From: an uncultured Clostridia bacterium
Lineage (GTDB): Bacteria; Bacillota; Clostridia; TANB77; CAG-508
Direction of reading: 5' to 3'
DNA length: 30,024 bases
Assembly: GCA_934169775.1 (NCBI GenBank)
Contig: CAKPOI010000016.1
Location: 1 to 30,024 of the forward strand
Below the pieces are notes generated by a model that had not been told where the DNA came from, ran no database searches, and saw only the letters and a program-made list of their open reading frames with translations. Both the position numbers and the translations under genes were made by a program. Shown here piece by piece: positions 16,602-25,467 of the stretch. The number at the start of each line of letters is the position of its first letter. Positions within the stretch are counted from its first letter, which is position 1.

Positions 16602-16677
16602 GCCTTTATAGCTCAGTTGGTAGAGTGCAGCCTTGGTAAGGCTGAGGTCACGAGTTCAATTCTCGTTAAAGGCCCCA
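16602..16677 (+). tRNA. tRNA-Thr, anticodon GGT
   Basis: Acceptor GCCTTTA pairs with TAAAGGC; CCA is encoded. Anticodon stem CAGCC/GGCTG holds loop TTGGTAA, giving GGT, which reads ACC and ACT. The D-arm (GCTCAGTTGGTAGAGTGC) and T-arm (GAGTTCAATTCTC) are normal. Confidence 0.96.
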
Positions 16678-16702
16678 ACTTAAAGTGAATTATAACGAAA
16701 TT

Positions 16703-16728
16703 TGCTCCCACAAATAATTGTGGGAGCA
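16703..16728. terminator. Strong hairpin between tRNA-Thr and the coiled-coil gene
   Basis: TGCTCCCACAA (16703-16713) and TTGTGGGAGCA (16718-16728) form a perfect 11-bp stem with a 4-nt loop. The convergent genes on either side could both end here. The T-tails are short in both directions (ATTTAAG, AATTTCG). Confidence 0.7.
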
Positions 16729-16742
16729 TTTAAGGTTATTAC

Positions 16743-17594
16743 TTAACAATACTGTTCTTTGAAAAGTTTCTGAACTTCTGAAGACTCAAAAGTCATTTCG
16801 TACAGCATTCCTTTTGAGTTAAAAAACTTAACAATATCAATGAGTTTCATAATTTGCTTTATTTGTTTTATTGACAAATTATCTGATGCCTCATTACTAC
16901 ATAGATTACTAAAAACTTCTTTATTAAAAGGTTGTTGAGGAATGTTTTCTTCCGAATAATTTTCCATTTCAATCTCTCCTTTTTCATAAACAAAAATTTC
17001 TACTTTCTCAAGTTCTTTCAAGTCATTTCTAACGTTCTTTAAATTTTCTCGATCCTGTTTTATTTTTTGCTTCGTACTAAAAATTTTATCAGAAACACTC
17101 TCTAGCTGTTTAAATATACCTTGAAGTTCTTTTTCTCGTTCCTCTATCAATCTTTCAAGTTCAATCATACAGTTTCGTTGTTCTACTAGTTTTTCCTTTA
17201 AGTTTTTTCTTTCAGAAATCAGAGAAGCATGTTCCTTTTCCTCTTTAAAAATGGTATCAGCTAATTCTTGTTCTTCGTTTCTAAGGATTTTTTTATAATC
17301 TTCAATAGATGTCTCTTTTTGCATTGTCTCCAATTTTTCTTTTTCCTTCGTAACCACTTTTATTTTTTTCTTCTTGCTTGCAACACATTTTTGCTGATCT
17401 TTCTTTTTCTGATTTTTTCTTAGTTCTGCCATTATATTTTTCTTAGCCTTAGGTGTAAAGTTTTTTTCTAAGAATTCTTCCAACTGTTCTTCATTGCAAT
17501 TGAAATATTCTAATAATTCTTCTAATGATGCTCCATGTTTTAACTTTACCCTAAGTTTTTTTCCATCCAGTTTTCGCAGCATTGTATCATTCAT
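16743..17594 (-). CDS. Coiled-coil protein with N-terminal helix-turn-helix-like segment, function unknown
   Basis: The protein is 283 residues. Residues about 20-45 (GASLEELLEYFNCNEEQLEE) look like a short helix-turn-helix. A lysine-rich segment follows (about 50-85), then a long heptad-type coiled coil (about 85-205, rich in E, K and L), then a less regular C-terminal domain with SIKQIKQIMKLIDIVKFF. No enzyme motif or membrane segment is seen. Its start overlaps the end of the upstream HTH gene by 8 bp, indicating translational coupling. The pair may form a regulator-partner module; phage- or plasmid-derived DNA-binding roles are possible. The family was not recognised. Confidence 0.8.
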   Translation of the reverse strand: MNDTMLRKLDGKKLRVKLKHGASLEELLEYFNCNEEQLEEFLEKNFTPKAKKNIMAELRKNQKKKDQQKCVASKKKKIKVVTKEKEKLETMQKETSIEDYKKILRNEEQELADTIFKEEKEHASLISERKNLKEKLVEQRNCMIELERLIEEREKELQGIFKQLESVSDKIFSTKQKIKQDRENLKNVRNDLKELEKVEIFVYEKGEIEMENYSEENIPQQPFNKEVFSNLCSNEASDNLSIKQIKQIMKLIDIVKFFNSKGMLYEMTFESSEVQKLFKEQYC

Positions 17595-17949
17595 TCTGTA
17601 ATTCCTCTTCTACAATTTCTTCAATTTTTTCATCAATTTTTTCTATGATTGACTGTGTATTTTTTTTAATCTCACTAAAACGATTTTTCAATTCATTTGG
17701 ATCGACATCATCTTTTTTTAATGCCCCTCTTGGTTTTGTAAATACATGAGAACTAGATGGTCTATACAACAGTGATTCCCTTGAAACATTGTTTTCATCA
17801 GCTATAGCCTGCAAATTCATATATATAGTAGTAAAATGCAAACCATATTTTTGTGCTATCTCTGTAAAGCTTTTTCCTTCCCTTCTTTCTTTAATGAAAT
17901 TTTCCCGCATCTTTTTAGTGCGTTCAGAAACAATATTGTCTTTTGGCAT
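17587..17949 (-). CDS. Small helix-turn-helix DNA-binding protein
   Basis: The protein is 120 residues with the start at 17949 (MPKDNIVSERTKKMREN), preceded by GGAGG at good spacing; an upstream extension of 23 codons is rejected. Residues about 24-50 (GKSFTEIAQKYGLHFTTIYMNL) form a clear helix-turn-helix of the resolvase/sigma-like type. The C-terminus is acidic and helical. A 12-bp perfect palindrome lies 17 bp upstream of the start codon and may be its own operator. It is the first gene of a two-gene operon with the coiled-coil protein. Confidence 0.8.
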   Translation of the reverse strand: MPKDNIVSERTKKMRENFIKERREGKSFTEIAQKYGLHFTTIYMNLQAIADENNVSRESLLYRPSSSHVFTKPRGALKKDDVDPNELKNRFSEIKKNTQSIIEKIDEKIEEIVEEELQNE

Positions 17950-17966
17950 AAATAACCTCCTACTTC

Positions 17967-17978
17967 TGACTATAGTCA
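17967..17978. promoter_or_regulatory. Perfect 12-bp palindrome, candidate operator of the HTH gene
   Basis: TGACTATAGTCA lies between the promoter (18007-18035) and the ribosome binding site of the HTH gene, a typical place for autoregulation. Confidence 0.5.
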
Positions 17979-18006
17979 AAATCAATTGTACTCTGTTACA
18001 AAAAAT

Positions 18007-18035
18007 ATTATAACACATTTTTCGCTATTTGTAAA
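18007..18035 (-). promoter_or_regulatory. Promoter of the HTH/coiled-coil operon
   Basis: On the minus strand TTTACA (18030-18035), 17-bp spacer, TATAAT (18007-18012). Confidence 0.75.
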
Positions 18036-18169
18036 TTATGTAAATTGTATTTTATAAATAACTTACATTTTTTGTTTTATTTTATAGCATTTTCCCTAGT
18101 TTTAAAATTCAACATAAATTTAGTTATATCTTATAGCATTTTTCAAATTAAAACATAAATCAAGTATTG

Positions 18170-18829
18170 TTATTTTGCCAATTCTTTAATAATTTCACCA
18201 TAATCTTTAGCCATTAAAATAGCCGTACCTGCAACCAATATATTAGCACCTGCATTTTTTACACTATCCATTGTTCTTAAATTTATGCCTCCATCTACTT
18301 CAATATCTATTTCTAAATTATTTTCATCAACATATTTTTTTAATTTTTGAACTTTTTGAGCCATATTTGAAAGCATTGTTTGTCCTCCTTTTCCCGGTTC
18401 AACAGTCATTACAAGAGCAACATGTACATAAGGCAAAAATTCATAAATCTTTTCTATTGGAGTCTCTGGTTTAACGCTGATTCCAACTTTTGAGTGTACA
18501 TCTTTTATTAGATTTATATTTTTAATCACTTCTTCACTATTATTACAAGCTTCATAATGAAATGTTATTATATTAGGTTCTACGGCTTCAAAATCATATA
18601 TTGCATCTTCCACATTTTCTACCATTAAATGAACATCTAATGGTAAATTTGATATCCTTTTTATATATTCCGCATATCTAAGCATTTGCTGATATGTATT
18701 TTTTTCTACAAATTTTCCATCCATAACATCTATATGGAAATAATCTGTTTTAGCCTTTTCTAATGCTAAAAAAGTTTCTGCCTCTTTTGACTTTTGTACA
18801 GATAATATTGATGTTGATACTTCTACCAT
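18170..18829 (-). CDS. rpe: Ribulose-phosphate 3-epimerase
   Basis: The protein is 219 residues, a single TIM barrel. The metal and active-site segments are HIDVMDGKFV (about 32-41), LDVHLMV (about 64-70), MTVEPGKGGQ (about 141-150) and IEVDGGIN (about 176-183), all in the right order. It interconverts ribulose 5-phosphate and xylulose 5-phosphate in the pentose phosphate pathway. Its start overlaps the end of rsgA by 7 bp, so the two are translated together, as in many Firmicutes. Confidence 0.95.
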   Translation of the reverse strand: MVEVSTSILSVQKSKEAETFLALEKAKTDYFHIDVMDGKFVEKNTYQQMLRYAEYIKRISNLPLDVHLMVENVEDAIYDFEAVEPNIITFHYEACNNSEEVIKNINLIKDVHSKVGISVKPETPIEKIYEFLPYVHVALVMTVEPGKGGQTMLSNMAQKVQKLKKYVDENNLEIDIEVDGGINLRTMDSVKNAGANILVAGTAILMAKDYGEIIKELAK

Positions 18830-19692
18830 TTTCTTTTCTCCTTTTCTTTTAATTCTTCATATATTTTACAAAAACGATTATATCTTTCTTCTGATATTTT
18901 TCCATCTTTCATTGCCTGCTTTATCCCACAATTTTGTTCTTTAATATGTGTACATCCAGTAAATTCGCAATTTTGTATATATGGTCTAAATTCCACAAAA
19001 TAATTTTCTAGATCTTTTGATTCTATTTCAGAAATTTCAAATGTAGCAAAACCAGGAGTATCTGCTATATATGTATTTGGGTCTATTTCATATAATTTTA
19101 TAGTTGTAGTTGTATTTTTTCCTCTTTTATTTTTTTGACTTATTTCACCTTCTAATGTTAACTCTTCTTCAAATATTCCATTTATTAATGTTGATTTTCC
19201 AACACCTGAATTTCCTGAAAAAGCATTTATATTATTATTTAATATTTTGCATAATTCTTCAATTCCTATTTTTTGTTTTGCCTGTGTTTCTAATACTTTA
19301 TACCCTATTTTTTGATATATAGCTTTTATATTTTCCATTTGTTTTTTCTTATCTAAGTCTACCTTATTTAATACTATTACAACTTTTACTTTTAAATATT
19401 CCGCAAATGCTATTTGTTTATCTAACAATAATAAATCTGGCTTTGGATCTTTACTTGATACTACTAGTATTATTTGTGTTATATTTGCCAATTTAGGCCT
19501 TTTTATATATACCTTTCTTGGCAATACTTTTTCTATTGCTCCTTGTTCATCAAATTCAATAACATCTCCCACAACAGGTGTTATTTCTTCTTTTTTTAAT
19601 TTACCTCTTGGTTTTAATTCATAAATTTTTCCATCTTCTTTATTTATTGCTTTATATAGATTTGACCCTATTTCTATTATTACTCCTTGCAT
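18823..19692 (-). CDS. rsgA: Ribosome small subunit-dependent GTPase A
   Basis: The protein is 289 residues. An N-terminal OB fold is followed by a circularly permuted GTPase: NKVDLD (G4) comes before GNSGVGKST (G1) and DTPGF (G3). The C-terminal zinc-binding motif has cysteines and histidine in NCEFTGCTHIKEQNCGIKQ. RsgA is a late 30S assembly factor that releases on GTP hydrolysis. It lies between prkC and rpe in the order prpC-prkC-rsgA-rpe, common in Firmicutes. A hairpin separates it from prkC, so it may also be transcribed alone. Confidence 0.96.
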   Translation of the reverse strand: MQGVIIEIGSNLYKAINKEDGKIYELKPRGKLKKEEITPVVGDVIEFDEQGAIEKVLPRKVYIKRPKLANITQIILVVSSKDPKPDLLLLDKQIAFAEYLKVKVVIVLNKVDLDKKKQMENIKAIYQKIGYKVLETQAKQKIGIEELCKILNNNINAFSGNSGVGKSTLINGIFEEELTLEGEISQKNKRGKNTTTTIKLYEIDPNTYIADTPGFATFEISEIESKDLENYFVEFRPYIQNCEFTGCTHIKEQNCGIKQAMKDGKISEERYNRFCKIYEELKEKEKRKW

Positions 19693-19792
19693 TCTTTAAT
19701 TATAGTCCTTTTATAATATATTTAGATTTTTAATAAAGGATATATCTATAAACCTATATTACCTTTGTATAAAAATACATATTTTAACAGAA

Positions 19793-19814
19793 AGGAATGG
19801 ATAATTCCATTCCT
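19793..19814 (-). terminator. Hairpin downstream of prkC
   Basis: AGGAATGG (19793-19800) pairs with CCATTCCT (19807-19814). On the minus strand the tail is TTTCTGTT, a weak U-tract. It could be a partial terminator between prkC and rsgA. Confidence 0.55.
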
Positions 19815-19823
19815 AATTATTTC

Positions 19824-21834
19824 TTATTTTGTAAAATTCAAACTAGTTGTTGTTCCAAAAGTAACCGGTTGACTAGAACTATATATTGGGTTTGTAGAAT
19901 TTGGCTCTGTTATAGTTACTGTCACTGTCTCTGATTGTCCTTCTTTTCCATTTAATATAACTGTACATTTTGAATTATTTTTATCTACTCCTGTCCTTGT
20001 TTCTCCATTTACTTTAATATTAACTGTTTTACTTTTGGTTTCAGTAGTTACTGTCGCAGATGTGTTTTGCTTATTTTCTGTTGTATTTCCAGTATTTACT
20101 GCTGCTTGTTCAGTATATCCGCCTGTTATTGCTTTTACATCTATATTTACTGTAACAGTCTTATTCTCAGCTACTTTATTTACTGTTAAAGTTATTGTAG
20201 TTCCTTCATCAACAATTTTGCCTTCTTCAATACTTTGTTTTGTTACTTTTCCATTATCTGTTGTACTAGAAGTATATGATATATTTACTTTTAATCCTAA
20301 ATCTTCTAATGTTTTTTTAGCATTATCTGAATCTTGCCCAGTCACATTTACTATTGTAATTTGCCTAATACCTGTACCTTTACTAACATGAATCTTAATA
20401 GAATCCCCTGCAGAAACTTCAGTATTTTCAGCAACATCTTGGCTTATAACATAACCTTCTTGAACTTTTTTACTAGTTTCTTCAGTAACTTCTGCCTTTA
20501 AATTTGCATCTTCTAAAGCTTTAATAGCATCATCTTGTGACATTCCAACAACCTTTGGAACTGTAGCTTTTTCTGTTCCTTTGCTAATTACAACTTTAAC
20601 TGTACTACCTTGTTTTACTGAATGATACTTTTCAAAATATGCTGGATCCTGACTAATTATAAGTCCTTCTGCAACATCTTTATTATATTCTTCTTTATCC
20701 ACCTCATATTTCAATTTAGCATCTTCTATTTGTTTTTGAGCTTCTTCTTTAGTTAGGCCTACTACATTTGGCAAACTAACTTCTTTAGGATTTGTCACAT
20801 TCAAAAAGACCATAGTGCCACCAAAAGCTAAGAAAAATAAAATTATCATACCTAGAAAAGCACTTAATCCTTTGTGTTTACTAATCCACCTTTTAAATTT
20901 ACTTTTTTCTTTATCATCTTTACTTCTTGAATTTTCATAATCATTCAATGATATTTTTTGTGTTCTAGCAGTCACATCATAATTTTCTTCTACAAAATTA
21001 CCATCTGGATTTTTCAAAGCTTCCTTTAAATCTTGCAATAATTCCATACTAGTTTGATATCTTTGCATAGGTTCTTTTTTTAGTGTTTTTAAAATAATTT
21101 TATTTACCGCTTCTGGAATATTTGGATTTAACTCTATTGGTGGTATCGGTTCTTCTTGCATGTGTTTTAGAGCTACAGAAACCGGTGTATCAGCATCAAA
21201 TGGAACTTTTCCTGTTAGCATCTCATACATAACAACACCTAAAGAATAAATATCTGATTTTGCATCAGTAAAACCTCCTCTAGCATGTTCTGGTGAAAAA
21301 TAATGTACTGAACCTATAGTTGTTCCAAATGCTGTAATAGTTGAATTTGATACTGCTTTTGCAATTCCAAAATCAGTAACTTTTGCCACTCCATCTTCTG
21401 TAATTATTATATTATGCGGTTTTATATCTCTATGTATTATATTATTTCTATGAGCCATATCTAATGCTGAAGCTATTTGCATTGCTACATTTATTGACCA
21501 CTTCCAAGGTAAAGGTCCACCTTCCTCAACAATTATTTCTTTTAATGTTTTACCTTGAATAAGCTCCATAACTATATAATAAATTCCATTATCAACCCCT
21601 ACATCATATATAGAAACTATATTAGGATGTGTAAGTCTGGCAGCTGATTGAGCTTCTGTTTCAAATCTCCTTATAAATTCATTATCTGTTGTAAATTCAT
21701 CTCTTAAAACTTTTACTGCTACATTGCGGTTTAAAACTACATCTTTTGCTTTGTATACTATAGCCATTCCGACCATTTCCTACTTTTTGTAATATTTCAT
21801 AACGGTTACCTAATAGTTTTCCCTCTAACATCAT
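19824..21834 (-). pseudogene. prkC: PASTA-domain serine/threonine protein kinase PrkC, with a one-base frameshift near the N-terminus
   Basis: The kinase reading frame is open from 21776 to 19824 (650 codons). The family N-terminus is upstream in another frame: MMLEGKLLGNRYEILQKVGNG starts at 21834. Removing the base at 21771 joins the two into GNGGMAIVYKAK, the glycine-rich ATP loop. The rest is intact: catalytic HRDIKPHN, DFGIAK, SPEHA activation segment, one membrane helix (HKGLSAFLGMIILFFLAFGG), three PASTA domains and an extra Thr/Asn-rich tail of about 115 residues. PrkC senses cell-wall fragments and phosphorylates many proteins. It may be a true mutation or a sequencing or assembly error; no long homopolymer surrounds it. 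Confidence 0.85.
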
Positions 21835-21891
21835 ATTAAATTCCATTCCTTTCATTTTTACCAAATTGGCTTAATCTTATAAATAAACTAA

Positions 21892-22626
21892 TTATATATT
21901 CTTAATAACCACAACAGTAATATTATCATATCCACCATTTTCATTAGCCTTATTAACAAGATCTATTGGGGCTTGTTCTATATTTTGACTTGCCATTTTA
22001 TAGATATCATCTTGTGTTACCATGTTGCTTAACCCATCTGAACACATAACTAAAATATCATCTTTTAAAAATCCCTTAACCATTATATCTGGCTCAATAA
22101 ATGCATTACAACCCAAAACTTTTAGCAATATATTTTTTTGAGGATGTCTTTCAGCTTGTTCTGGCGTAATTGTACCATCTTTTACTAATTTTTGTACATA
22201 ACTATGATCTTGTGTTAATTTTCTAATAATAGCCTTTCTTATGCGATACACTCTGCTATCACCTATATGACCTATAAAAGCTCTATTATTATATATTAAA
22301 ACAATTTCCAATGTAGTACCCATACCTTCTAGTTCTTTATTTGCTTGTGCCTGTTCATATACACACATATTTGCATATTCCATACTACTAGCAACTAATT
22401 GAATTATACTATCTTTATCTTTTTCTATTTCTTTAAAATTATTTAATATATATTTTTTAGATTTTTCTATAGCAAGCTTACTAGCTATTTCTCCTCCACT
22501 TGCTCCACCCATTCCATCTGCCAATATATATAGTTGTACTTCATCCAAAGAATTAGATATTTCATAATAGTCTTCATTCTTTTCTCTTATTTTTCCAACA
22601 TCTGACTTTGCATATGCTTTTATCAT
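21892..22626 (-). CDS. prpC: PP2C-family serine/threonine phosphatase (PrpC)
   Basis: The protein is 244 residues with the PP2C metal motifs: KNEDYY (about 16-21), ADGMGGASGGE (about 36-46), GDSRVYR (about 121-127), CSDGLSNMV (about 190-198) and GGYDNITVVVI at the end. It dephosphorylates the substrates of the neighbouring kinase PrkC. It is the first gene of the unit, 57 bp upstream of the intact prkC start. Promoter at 22686-22714. Confidence 0.95.
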   Translation of the reverse strand: MIKAYAKSDVGKIREKNEDYYEISNSLDEVQLYILADGMGGASGGEIASKLAIEKSKKYILNNFKEIEKDKDSIIQLVASSMEYANMCVYEQAQANKELEGMGTTLEIVLIYNNRAFIGHIGDSRVYRIRKAIIRKLTQDHSYVQKLVKDGTITPEQAERHPQKNILLKVLGCNAFIEPDIMVKGFLKDDILVMCSDGLSNMVTQDDIYKMASQNIEQAPIDLVNKANENGGYDNITVVVIKNI

Positions 22627-22685
22627 TTTTTAGATTCCTTTCTAAAAGCTTTTGTTTTTCAACATTTGCCTCTTTTCCTTTATCT

Positions 22686-22714
22686 TTTATATCATAAATA
22701 TTGCTTTTTTTCAA
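22686..22714 (-). promoter_or_regulatory. Promoter of prpC-prkC
   Basis: On the minus strand TTGAAA (22709-22714), 17-bp spacer, TATAAA (22686-22691), about 60 bp upstream of prpC. Confidence 0.65.
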
Positions 22715-22747
22715 TTACTTTTGTTAATTTTAAACTCTATAATTTTA

Positions 22748-24433
22748 TTAAACTATTTCTTCTACATAAATTTCATTTGATGCAACTACTATTGTATATT
22801 TTCTTAGGCCTTCTATATCTTTTATATCATCAAATGTGCAATATCTTTCAATTTGCTCTCTTGCTTCTTTTTGCTTATCCTCTAGCTTTGCTACTTCACC
22901 TTTTTTTAAATATTTAAACTCTACCATTATAGCCTTATATCCTTTACTTCTATCTCTTGGCACTAGCAAAATATCTGGATAATTTCTGTTTACTTCCATT
23001 TCTGATTTTGTTGAATATATATTCATATTCATTGATATACAATAAAATATTAATTTTATATATTTTTCATCAAATTTTATTAAATCTCTATTTGATAAAT
23101 TATTCAAATATATTCTTAACATTTCTACCATTTTGTCTATTTTTCCTTCTTTTGCTATTTCTCTTAATATCTCATTATTTGTTGTATTGTCTATTTTAAA
23201 ATTTGCTTCTTCTTCCATTATTTGCATAAAATAGCTTGCATATATTTCTTTCATTACTTTATTTGGTATTGTTAACTCTGGTTTTCCTAAATCTTCTCCT
23301 GATATTGTTAAATATCCTAAGTAATATAACATCGATATCATGTCATTCTCTGTAAATTCTATTGCTGGATTGAATTTTTCTACAATATTATCTACTATAG
23401 GTTCTCCTTGTACTGTTTTTTGTAATATTTCTAGTCTATTTTCTCCTTTGCATAAATCCAGCATTTTTCCTATTTTACTATAGTCACTTGCTATATTTGT
23501 ATCTATTAGTTTATCTGGTATTTCTCTTGACCATGAATACTCTGATAAAAAATATAAACACATATTTGAATTATAAATCTCTTTTTGGGCTTTTAAACTA
23601 AATTTATATCCATCGTAATTTTCTTTCATTATTGGTATTATTTTTTCTTGTTCTTCTAATTGTATTTCTTCATTATTTAAAATTTGTATTAGTTCTTCTT
23701 TTGTAAATCCCAGCATTTCATTAAATCTTACATCCTGTGATATATCTTTTCCGATATTAAATCCACTTGTTAAACTATCTAATGTTATTGGAGCTACTCC
23801 TGTTATAAATATCCTGTCTACTACTGTTTCTGTTCCTTTTTTTAGAATTTCATACCATTTTCTTACTTTTCCATTTTTTGACACAAGTGCTTTAAACTGT
23901 TCAGGAAAAAAACCTAGTAATTCATTTGCAAAATGATCATACTCATCTATTATGACATATATTTTTTCACTACTTTTTTGTAATGAAAATGCCGTAAATA
24001 AACTATTTAAAATTTCTTCTGCATCCTGATTTTCATTTATGTAAAAATCTAAATTATACCTCCCTATAAATAATCTAATTGATTCTATAGTGCTATTTTT
24101 AAATCCTCTTATTGTTGCTTCTTCTGTACTTGTATCTATTCCTGAAAAATTGAATCTTAATATACAATAACTATTTTTTAAGTTTGTTGGATTCTTTCCT
24201 ATATATGTATTACCATATAATTTTTCAAATTTTTCTATTTTATTTTTATCATAGTAGTTTTCTAATACGCTTGTAAATAGCGTTTTTCCAAACTTTCTTG
24301 GACGTAAAAACATTATTCTTTTTTCTGGTAAATTTTCCAATTTTTCTATATATTTTGTTTTATCTACATAATAATAATTTTCTGTTATTAATTCTTCATA
24401 ATTACTTATTCCATAAGGCATTTTTAGTTTCAT
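22748..24433 (-). CDS. AAA-ATPase-like protein with C-terminal PD-(D/E)XK nuclease-like domain
   Basis: The protein is 561 residues from the start at 24433 (MKLKMPYGISNYEELITEN), preceded by AAAGGTGG. The N-terminal ATPase domain has the P-loop variant RPRKFGKTLF (about 45-54), not the usual GxxxxGK[ST], and Walker B VIIDEYDHF. The C-terminal domain has YPDILLVP followed by IMVEFKYLKKGE, the D...ExK pattern of PD-(D/E)XK nucleases. This family is abundant in gut Clostridia and Bacteroidetes, in many copies, and has no established role; links to mobile elements or defence have been proposed. It is separated from deoD by a 300-bp divergent region. Confidence 0.88.
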   Translation of the reverse strand: MKLKMPYGISNYEELITENYYYVDKTKYIEKLENLPEKRIMFLRPRKFGKTLFTSVLENYYDKNKIEKFEKLYGNTYIGKNPTNLKNSYCILRFNFSGIDTSTEEATIRGFKNSTIESIRLFIGRYNLDFYINENQDAEEILNSLFTAFSLQKSSEKIYVIIDEYDHFANELLGFFPEQFKALVSKNGKVRKWYEILKKGTETVVDRIFITGVAPITLDSLTSGFNIGKDISQDVRFNEMLGFTKEELIQILNNEEIQLEEQEKIIPIMKENYDGYKFSLKAQKEIYNSNMCLYFLSEYSWSREIPDKLIDTNIASDYSKIGKMLDLCKGENRLEILQKTVQGEPIVDNIVEKFNPAIEFTENDMISMLYYLGYLTISGEDLGKPELTIPNKVMKEIYASYFMQIMEEEANFKIDNTTNNEILREIAKEGKIDKMVEMLRIYLNNLSNRDLIKFDEKYIKLIFYCISMNMNIYSTKSEMEVNRNYPDILLVPRDRSKGYKAIMVEFKYLKKGEVAKLEDKQKEAREQIERYCTFDDIKDIEGLRKYTIVVASNEIYVEEIV

Positions 24434-24580
24434 ACTTATAACCACCTTTCTTATATTCATTAGCATTTGCTTTTGTTATATTTTACTAAAAAAATAAGAA
24501 AATAGCAATGTTTTTTATCATTTTCCAAAATTAAATTACAAAAAAATTTATAGGCAATTCCATATATCAAATTTTAAAAT

Positions 24581-24620
24581 TTCTTATTGTTTTTTTCAAA
24601 AAAATATTATACAATAAGAA
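24581..24620 (+). promoter_or_regulatory. Inverted repeat over the likely deoD promoter
   Basis: TTCTTATTGT (24581-24590) and ACAATAAGAA (24611-24620) are perfect inverted arms 20 bp apart. They contain TTGTTT and TACAAT at 16 bp, which could be -35 and -10, so a repressor bound to the arms would block the promoter. A hairpin repeat (24636-24666) lies downstream. The rest of 24434-24733 shows nothing else. Confidence 0.45.
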
Positions 24621-24635
24621 AAATTAGAACAACAT

Positions 24636-24666
24636 GGACCTTAATACAAAGAATATTTTAAAGTCC
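24636..24666. repeat. Composite hairpin repeat, GGAC...GTCC module
   Basis: GGACCTTAA and TTAAAGTCC pair with one mismatch. Sequence and spacing around it match 2382-2428, including AGAACAA before and TTTGTTC after it. Confidence 0.45.
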
Positions 24667-24733
24667 AGTCTTTGTTCAATCACAAAATTTGCTTTGCAAA
24701 TTTATACAAAAAAATTTATAGGAGGTATTGCTT

Positions 24734-25462
24734 ATGTCTACACCACATAATGAAGCAAATATTAATGATATTGCTAAAACTGTAATAATGCCAGGAGACC
24801 CACTACGTGCTAAATATATTGCTGATAATTTTTTAGAAGATGCAAAACTAGTCAACCAAGTTAGAGGAATATATGCCTATACAGGATTTTATAAAGATAA
24901 GAAAGTTTCAGTAATGGCCTCTGGTATGGGAATGCCAAGTATTGGAATTTATTCATATGAGCTTTATAAATTTTATAATGTTGAAAACATTATTAGAATC
25001 GGCTCATGTGGGGGATATTTACCTGAATTAAAACTATTTGATATTATCTTATCAGAAAATGTATTTTCTGAAAGTAATTTTGCTTTAACTTTAAATAATG
25101 AAGTATGTCATCAAGTCTCAGCAAGTAGTTCTTTAAATTCTGTAATAAAACAAACAGCTAACGAAAAAAATATTAAAATTTTTGATGGAAATACTATATG
25201 TACAGATTGTTTTGATGTATATATGACTGATGTTTCTAAGTTTTTAGAAAGAATTCCCGAAAATTTTAACCCATATGGTGCAGAAATGGAAGCTTTTGCT
25301 TTATTCTATGTTGCTAAAATGCTTAATAAACACGCTGCATGTCTTATGAGTGTAGTTGATTCAAAATTTATAAAAGATGTTGCTACTCCAGAGCAACGTC
25401 AAAATGGTTTAATTAATATGATAAAACTTGCTTTAGATAGTACTTTAAAATTGAAAGACTAA
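24734..25462 (+). CDS. deoD: Purine-nucleoside phosphorylase, DeoD type
   Basis: The protein is 242 residues with the start at 24734 (MSTPHNEANINDIAKTV); AGGAGG lies ten bases in front, and a TTG two codons earlier is rejected. Family motifs are MPGDPLRAKYIADNFL (phosphate-binding loop with D and R), ASGMGMPSIGIYSYEL, RIGSCGG, and EMEAFALF (base and ribose contacts). It splits purine (deoxy)nucleosides with phosphate in salvage. Besides two tRNAs it is the only plus-strand gene seen. A 66-bp palindrome follows the stop by 5 bp. Confidence 0.95.
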   Translation: MSTPHNEANINDIAKTVIMPGDPLRAKYIADNFLEDAKLVNQVRGIYAYTGFYKDKKVSVMASGMGMPSIGIYSYELYKFYNVENIIRIGSCGGYLPELKLFDIILSENVFSESNFALTLNNEVCHQVSASSSLNSVIKQTANEKNIKIFDGNTICTDCFDVYMTDVSKFLERIPENFNPYGAEMEAFALFYVAKMLNKHAACLMSVVDSKFIKDVATPEQRQNGLINMIKLALDSTLKLKD

Positions 25463-25467
25463 GCAAT

